Positions 12,755 through 16,375 of a DNA stretch of 16,375 nucleotides are shown one piece after another. The first letter of the stretch is position 1. Each line of letters starts with the position of its first letter. The notes below the pieces were generated by a model. That model did not search any database, was not told the DNA's origin, and worked only from the letters and a program-made list of their open reading frames with translations. The stretch is from Actinomycetota bacterium. GTDB taxonomy: Bacteria; Actinomycetota; Acidimicrobiia; Acidimicrobiales; Poriferisodalaceae. The translations under genes were made by a program, and so were the position numbers. The stretch spans positions 1 to 16,375 of the forward strand of contig JAADHX010000495.1 of NCBI GenBank assembly GCA_013151655.1. Reading direction: 5' to 3'.

Positions 12755-14358
12755 CGACGACCATCTCGGCCGCAGTTGCCAAACGCCTCCACGATGCAGG
12801 CTGCAGGCATGCGTTCGGCATCCCCGGAGGCGAGGTTGTGCAACTCGTCGGCGCTCTTAACGAGGCCGGCATCGCGGTCCATTTGGTCAAGCACGAAAAC
12901 TGCGGCGGCTTTATGGCCGAAGGAACCTGGCACGCCGACCGTGCTCCGGCCGTGCTGTTCGCGACTATCGGTCCCGGCATCGCCAACGCCGTCAACGTCG
13001 TCGCCAACGCGTGGCAAGACCGGGTGCCGATGATCGTTCTGACGGCATCTGTTTCGAGCAAGAACCGCCACACGTACACACATCAGGTGTTCGACCACCG
13101 AGCGCTATTCGCGCCAATCACCAAGGCCGCTTTCTTGGTCGAGCCAGGGACAGGCCAGGTGTTAATCGACAAGGCGCTAGCGATCGCCACCCAAGGACGA
13201 CCGGGCCCGGTGCTGTTGGACGTTCCGGTAGACGTTCAGCTCGAGCTCGCATCCGAGACCGGCCAGCCTCGAGTTCAGAGCCAAGGCGTGACCGTGCCAT
13301 CGCCCGCGGAAATCGCTCGAGCACAGTCCGACCTAGCCCAGGCCAAGCGACCAGTTGTGCTCGCCGGCCTGGACACTGTCAACCGGCGCGGCGCCAACAG
13401 CGTCGCTGCATTCTGTGAAGGTCTGATCGCTCCGCTGATCACCACCTACAAAGCCAAAGGTGTCGTTCCAGAAGACCAACCACATGTTCTCGGCGGCGCT
13501 GGGTTATCACCACTATGCGACGAAATACTGCTCAAAGTCATCGGCAATTCCGACTGTGTTGTCTTGGCTGGATACGACCCAATCGAGATGCGCGTTGGCT
13601 GGCAGCAACCGTTCCATTCGGCCCAGACGGTCATCGACATTGGCGTCGAACCGAACCGACACTTCATGCATCAGGCCACCACGAACTTCACAAGCGACGT
13701 GGCCGCAACGCTCGATTTACTCGCAACTGAACTATCGGGGTTGAGCACCTGGTCTGCCACAGATCACGCCGCGACAAAGGCGGCCCTAGCCAGGGTTGCC
13801 CGCGCCTACGAAGACTGGGGTCCTGCAGCCATCGTCGATGAAGCCCGCCAGGCCAGTCCCCGAAACACGATTGCCACAGCCGATAGCGGGGCTCACCGCA
13901 TCGTGCTTAGCCAGATCTGGCAGTGTTACGAACCGGGTGGTCTGCTTCAGTCGTCGGGCTTCTGCACCATGGGATCGGCTATACCTCTTGCGGTCGGCCG
14001 CAAGATAGCCGAACCGGATAGGCCCGTTGTGGCCTTTGTCGGCGACGCCGGACTCGAGATGTACCTGGGCGAGCTGGCAACAATCCGAGACCTCAGCCTC
14101 GGAATCCCCATCGTTGTGTTCGTCGACGAACAACTCGCACTGATCGAGTTGAAGCAACGCGGCCTCGGACTCGATGCCGTCGCCGTCGACTTTTCGGCCA
14201 CGAACTTCACTGCCGTAGCCCACGCTCTGGGCGGGAGTGGAATCGACGTGCACAATCGAGTCGAGCTTCGGGGTGCTCTACGCGATGCTTTCGATCGCGA
14301 TTCGTTCACACTCATCTCAGCTCACATCGGATCGAGGGCCTACGAAGGCCGGATCTAA
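12751..14358 (+). CDS. Thiamine-diphosphate-dependent enzyme, acetolactate synthase-like
   Basis: This 535-residue protein has the three-domain layout of ThDP enzymes of the acetolactate synthase / benzoylformate decarboxylase group. The N-terminal PYR domain contains HAFGIPGGEVVQL and the catalytic glutamate E49 in VKHENCGGFMAEG. The middle domain covers roughly 190-330. In the C-terminal PP domain the cofactor motif begins GDAGLEM (431-437). The usual Asn about 27 residues later is replaced by Val in VVFVDEQLALIELKQ (V458-D459), while D432 and D459 remain. The family joins or cleaves carbon-carbon bonds next to a carbonyl; the reaction cannot be fixed from sequence. The start is TTG at 12751, overlapping the MerB-like stop by TTGA. 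Homology begins right at this codon (SAAVAKRLHDAGCRHAFGIP), so the start is secure. It is probably co-transcribed with the selenoprotein gene. Confidence 0.88.
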   Translation: MTTTISAAVAKRLHDAGCRHAFGIPGGEVVQLVGALNEAGIAVHLVKHENCGGFMAEGTWHADRAPAVLFATIGPGIANAVNVVANAWQDRVPMIVLTASVSSKNRHTYTHQVFDHRALFAPITKAAFLVEPGTGQVLIDKALAIATQGRPGPVLLDVPVDVQLELASETGQPRVQSQGVTVPSPAEIARAQSDLAQAKRPVVLAGLDTVNRRGANSVAAFCEGLIAPLITTYKAKGVVPEDQPHVLGGAGLSPLCDEILLKVIGNSDCVVLAGYDPIEMRVGWQQPFHSAQTVIDIGVEPNRHFMHQATTNFTSDVAATLDLLATELSGLSTWSATDHAATKAALARVARAYEDWGPAAIVDEARQASPRNTIATADSGAHRIVLSQIWQCYEPGGLLQSSGFCTMGSAIPLAVGRKIAEPDRPVVAFVGDAGLEMYLGELATIRDLSLGIPIVVFVDEQLALIELKQRGLGLDAVAVDFSATNFTAVAHALGGSGIDVHNRVELRGALRDAFDRDSFTLISAHIGSRAYEGRI

Positions 14359-14478
14359 AGGGGTTCAGCCAGCAGGCGTACTGGATGTTTGTCCGGGACT
14401 ACTTTCCGCTCTTGATTCGCTGCGCTCATCGGGCCGCTCAGGCCACGGCCTCACCTACCGGCTCGACCTCTAAACCAA
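14359..14478. other. Intergenic gap between convergent genes
   Basis: This 120-bp stretch separates the ThDP enzyme stop from the stop of the CocE-type hydrolase. It contains short GC-rich complementary words (GGCC-containing, around 14433-14450) but no clean stem with a T-tract. I see no gene or convincing terminator in it. Confidence 0.5.
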
Positions 14479-16375
14479 CTACATGAAGTTTCTAGGGATC
14501 GTCTCTTCCCACGTGCGTTCGAAGACGGTCTCGGTGCCCTCGAACGCGGCCAGATGGGCGTCGATGTAGAAGTTCTCTCCATCGGAACGCATCGAGATTT
14601 TCGTGATCGTCGACGTCTCCCAGGAACCACGGCTCAGAGACTGCTTCCATTCGGTATCGCCGACCGCCGACAGTGGATCATCGGCATGAATCGTCCACCG
14701 CTCGACGGCACTGCTACTTACCTCAAGCCCGTTGGCAACATCACGTGTCGCGCCGAAGTCGTCGATGATGGTTGTGGTGACTCGACCTGTTGCCTGGTCT
14801 CGTTCGACGATCCGACTATTCGATGACGCCCTGAGCGCCTCATACTTGTGGGCTGGAGCGCTCTCGGCTGGCGGCAGAACAACGTCGTCAGAGTCGCCGG
14901 AAGCCACGTGTTGCAAAACCAACTTTCCCTTCGACAGTGTGACCACTGCCCGCTCCGCACTTGGCCAAATCAACGGCCAATACGCTGTCGAAACCGAAAG
15001 CCGAAGCCGGTGCCCGGCTGGCACCGAATAGGCAACGTCGTCCAACTTCAGCCGGACGGTGGTATCACTGCCGGCCACCAACGCCTGCGGTGGGTCGGAG
15101 CCATCGCGGTGGCACAGGTTCAGCACGCCGTAGGTAATTCGCGTCGAAGTGCCATCGGGCCAAACATCGTTTAGCCGCACCGCAATTTGGCCAGACGTCG
15201 CATCGACTCGCAACACCAGCTCGACTTCAGGGGCGCCGACGATAGCCAGATCAGCCGTCAACGGCTCGGTGTCGAAACACGCCGACAGGGCGTCGTCGCG
15301 GCGCTGGTCGCCTGGCATGTCTGGGCCTTGCCAGACCGGGCAGTACTCACCACCGTCGGCGCCGCAATCCTGCGGCGAAGAGATCTCGACACCGAGGTCG
15401 TCCTGGCCGGAGGGGTCGACCGACTCCAAGAGAGTGCCATTCGGACAAAGCTGGAAGGTTCGCTTCTCAGAATGGTTGGGAGGCCACTCGTTGGACCCAA
15501 TCCAACGCCCAGCCCGGTGTTCGTACGTTGCCTGGGGCCGAACCGAATCCATGAGGTAGGCCCGCATCGCGGGGTCGGCTTCCACCCCAGTGTCAAGACC
15601 TTTGAGCCATCGATCCCACCAACGAAGCGCCTCTTGCAGGAACCCGATCTGCGGGTGAGGTTTGGCAAAGTGAGGGTACTTGTGGGTCCACGGACCGATG
15701 ATTCCTTTGGTCGGTACAGACAGGTTCGTTACCAGCCGAGCTACCGAGTTCTTGTACGCGTCGCCCCAACCGCCGATAGCGAGAGTTGGAGTCTTGATGA
15801 GCGAGTAGTCCTCACATACTGAGCCGTGCTTCCAGAACCTGTCGCGGGTCTGGTGTCGAAGCCACTCGGCGGGAAGCAGCGGTTCGGCCTCGAGACGTTC
15901 GAGCCACATGTCGCGCCAGCGGTCGCCTACCACGGCGGGGTCTGGAGGGCGCGAGGAGTAGGCAAACATCACGGCTCCCCACCCAAGATTCTCGTTGAGA
16001 AGGCACCCGCCCTTGTAGTGGATGTCGTCGGCGTAGCGGTCGTCGGTCGAGCACAGGGTGATGATCGCCTTGAGCGGCTCGGGCTGGAGGGCCGCAATCT
16101 GGAGCGCATTGAACCCACCCCACGAGATACCCATCATGCCGACAGCGCCCGAGCACCAATCCTGGCTGGCGATCCAATCGATTACCTCAACGCCATCGGC
16201 AAGCTCTTGAGCGGTGTACTCACCGTCCATGAGCCCGTCAGATTCGCCGTTGCCGCGAATATCGACCCGCAAACAGGCGTAACCGCGGGCTGCGAACCAG
16301 GGATGAGTCAACGCATCGCGCTCTTCGGTTCCACCTCGTTTTCGGTAAGGCAGGTACTCAAGAACCGCCGCCACC
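14479..16375 (-). CDS. CocE/NonD-family serine hydrolase (X-Pro dipeptidyl-peptidase S15-like), 5' end outside window
   Basis: At least 631 residues are visible, entering from the right edge. The alpha/beta-hydrolase domain shows VLEYLPYRKR and LRVDIRGNGESDG, then the nucleophile elbow GISWGG (S84 of the visible part), D205 in GGWGDAYKNS and H231 in GPWTHKYPH. This is the catalytic triad layout of cocaine esterase CocE and X-Pro dipeptidyl peptidases. From about 310 onward a jelly-roll C-terminal domain follows (ISSPQDCGADGG, then PEVELVLRVDATSGQIAVRLND), as in this family. The first visible codon is a GTG within the VAAVLEYLPY strand, which normally lies about 30-40 residues into the protein, so I treat it as internal and the gene as partial. 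It hydrolyses esters or amides; the substrate is unknown. It converges on the ThDP gene and is not part of that operon. Confidence 0.88.
   Translation of the reverse strand, partial: VAAVLEYLPYRKRGGTEERDALTHPWFAARGYACLRVDIRGNGESDGLMDGEYTAQELADGVEVIDWIASQDWCSGAVGMMGISWGGFNALQIAALQPEPLKAIITLCSTDDRYADDIHYKGGCLLNENLGWGAVMFAYSSRPPDPAVVGDRWRDMWLERLEAEPLLPAEWLRHQTRDRFWKHGSVCEDYSLIKTPTLAIGGWGDAYKNSVARLVTNLSVPTKGIIGPWTHKYPHFAKPHPQIGFLQEALRWWDRWLKGLDTGVEADPAMRAYLMDSVRPQATYEHRAGRWIGSNEWPPNHSEKRTFQLCPNGTLLESVDPSGQDDLGVEISSPQDCGADGGEYCPVWQGPDMPGDQRRDDALSACFDTEPLTADLAIVGAPEVELVLRVDATSGQIAVRLNDVWPDGTSTRITYGVLNLCHRDGSDPPQALVAGSDTTVRLKLDDVAYSVPAGHRLRLSVSTAYWPLIWPSAERAVVTLSKGKLVLQHVASGDSDDVVLPPAESAPAHKYEALRASSNSRIVERDQATGRVTTTIIDDFGATRDVANGLEVSSSAVERWTIHADDPLSAVGDTEWKQSLSRGSWETSTITKISMRSDGENFYIDAHLAAFEGTETVFERTWEETIPRNFM

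Noticed and set aside
14237..14473. Plus-strand frame running past the ThDP gene end, with a low-complexity tail
   Set aside because: It mostly overlaps the real gene in another frame. The tail in the 14359-14478 gap has no homology signal or ribosome site.
1..16375. tRNA genes, CRISPR arrays, insertion sequences or phage genes
   Set aside because: No cloverleaf, regularly spaced repeats, transposase motifs or terminal inverted repeats were recognised by eye on either strand.

Overview
The window looks like chromosomal DNA from a GC-rich actinobacterium, probably a marine or soil Acidimicrobiia-type lineage. This placement is inferred from tightly packed operons with ATGA stop/start overlaps, frequent GTG and TTG starts, a Tat-type lipoprotein with a long Thr/Ser linker, and the mixture of LLM-flavin, Rieske, MBL and CocE-type catabolic enzymes. 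No tRNA, rRNA, CRISPR, transposase or phage gene was seen.

Layout. Positions 1-216 (+) hold the tail of an LLM-class flavin oxidoreductase. It converges on a ten-gene minus-strand block that runs from about 10637 down to 284: VOC protein, cytochrome b561, TetR regulator, aldehyde dehydrogenase, Rieske oxygenase alpha subunit, class III aminotransferase, RidA-like protein, MBL hydrolase, molybdopterin oxidoreductase and a TTC38-like TPR protein. Most junctions are 4-nt ATGA overlaps or directly abutting, so this is one tightly coupled operon. A perfect hairpin at 251-268 ends it. The chemistry (oxygenase, aldehyde oxidation, transamination, imine handling, Mo redox step) suggests oxidative breakdown of an amine- or aldehyde-bearing organic compound. 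The substrate cannot be read from the sequence.

The most interesting part is 10831-14358. Two genes here that look short or broken by a TGA are best read as selenoprotein genes, transcribed divergently from a 123-bp gap. On the minus strand (11825-12094) a SelW/Rdx-like protein has an in-frame TGA in a Cys-Val-Pro-Sec (CxxU) motif and is followed by a Tat lipoprotein with a metallo-beta-lactamase domain. On the plus strand (12218-12754) an organomercurial-lyase (MerB)-like protein has an in-frame TGA where relatives carry a catalytic cysteine. The TGA is followed at the right distance by a perfect 6-bp hairpin with loop GGUC, resembling a bacterial SECIS element. This second protein lacks the usual MerB core with the other catalytic residues, so it is either a new compact selenoprotein family or a truncated one. 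Its stop overlaps (TTGA) the start of a thiamine-diphosphate enzyme related to acetolactate synthases.

Positions 14479-16375 (-) hold a CocE/NonD-type serine hydrolase whose N-terminus lies beyond the window edge. All claims come from reading the sequence; family assignments rest on recognised motifs, not on database searches.
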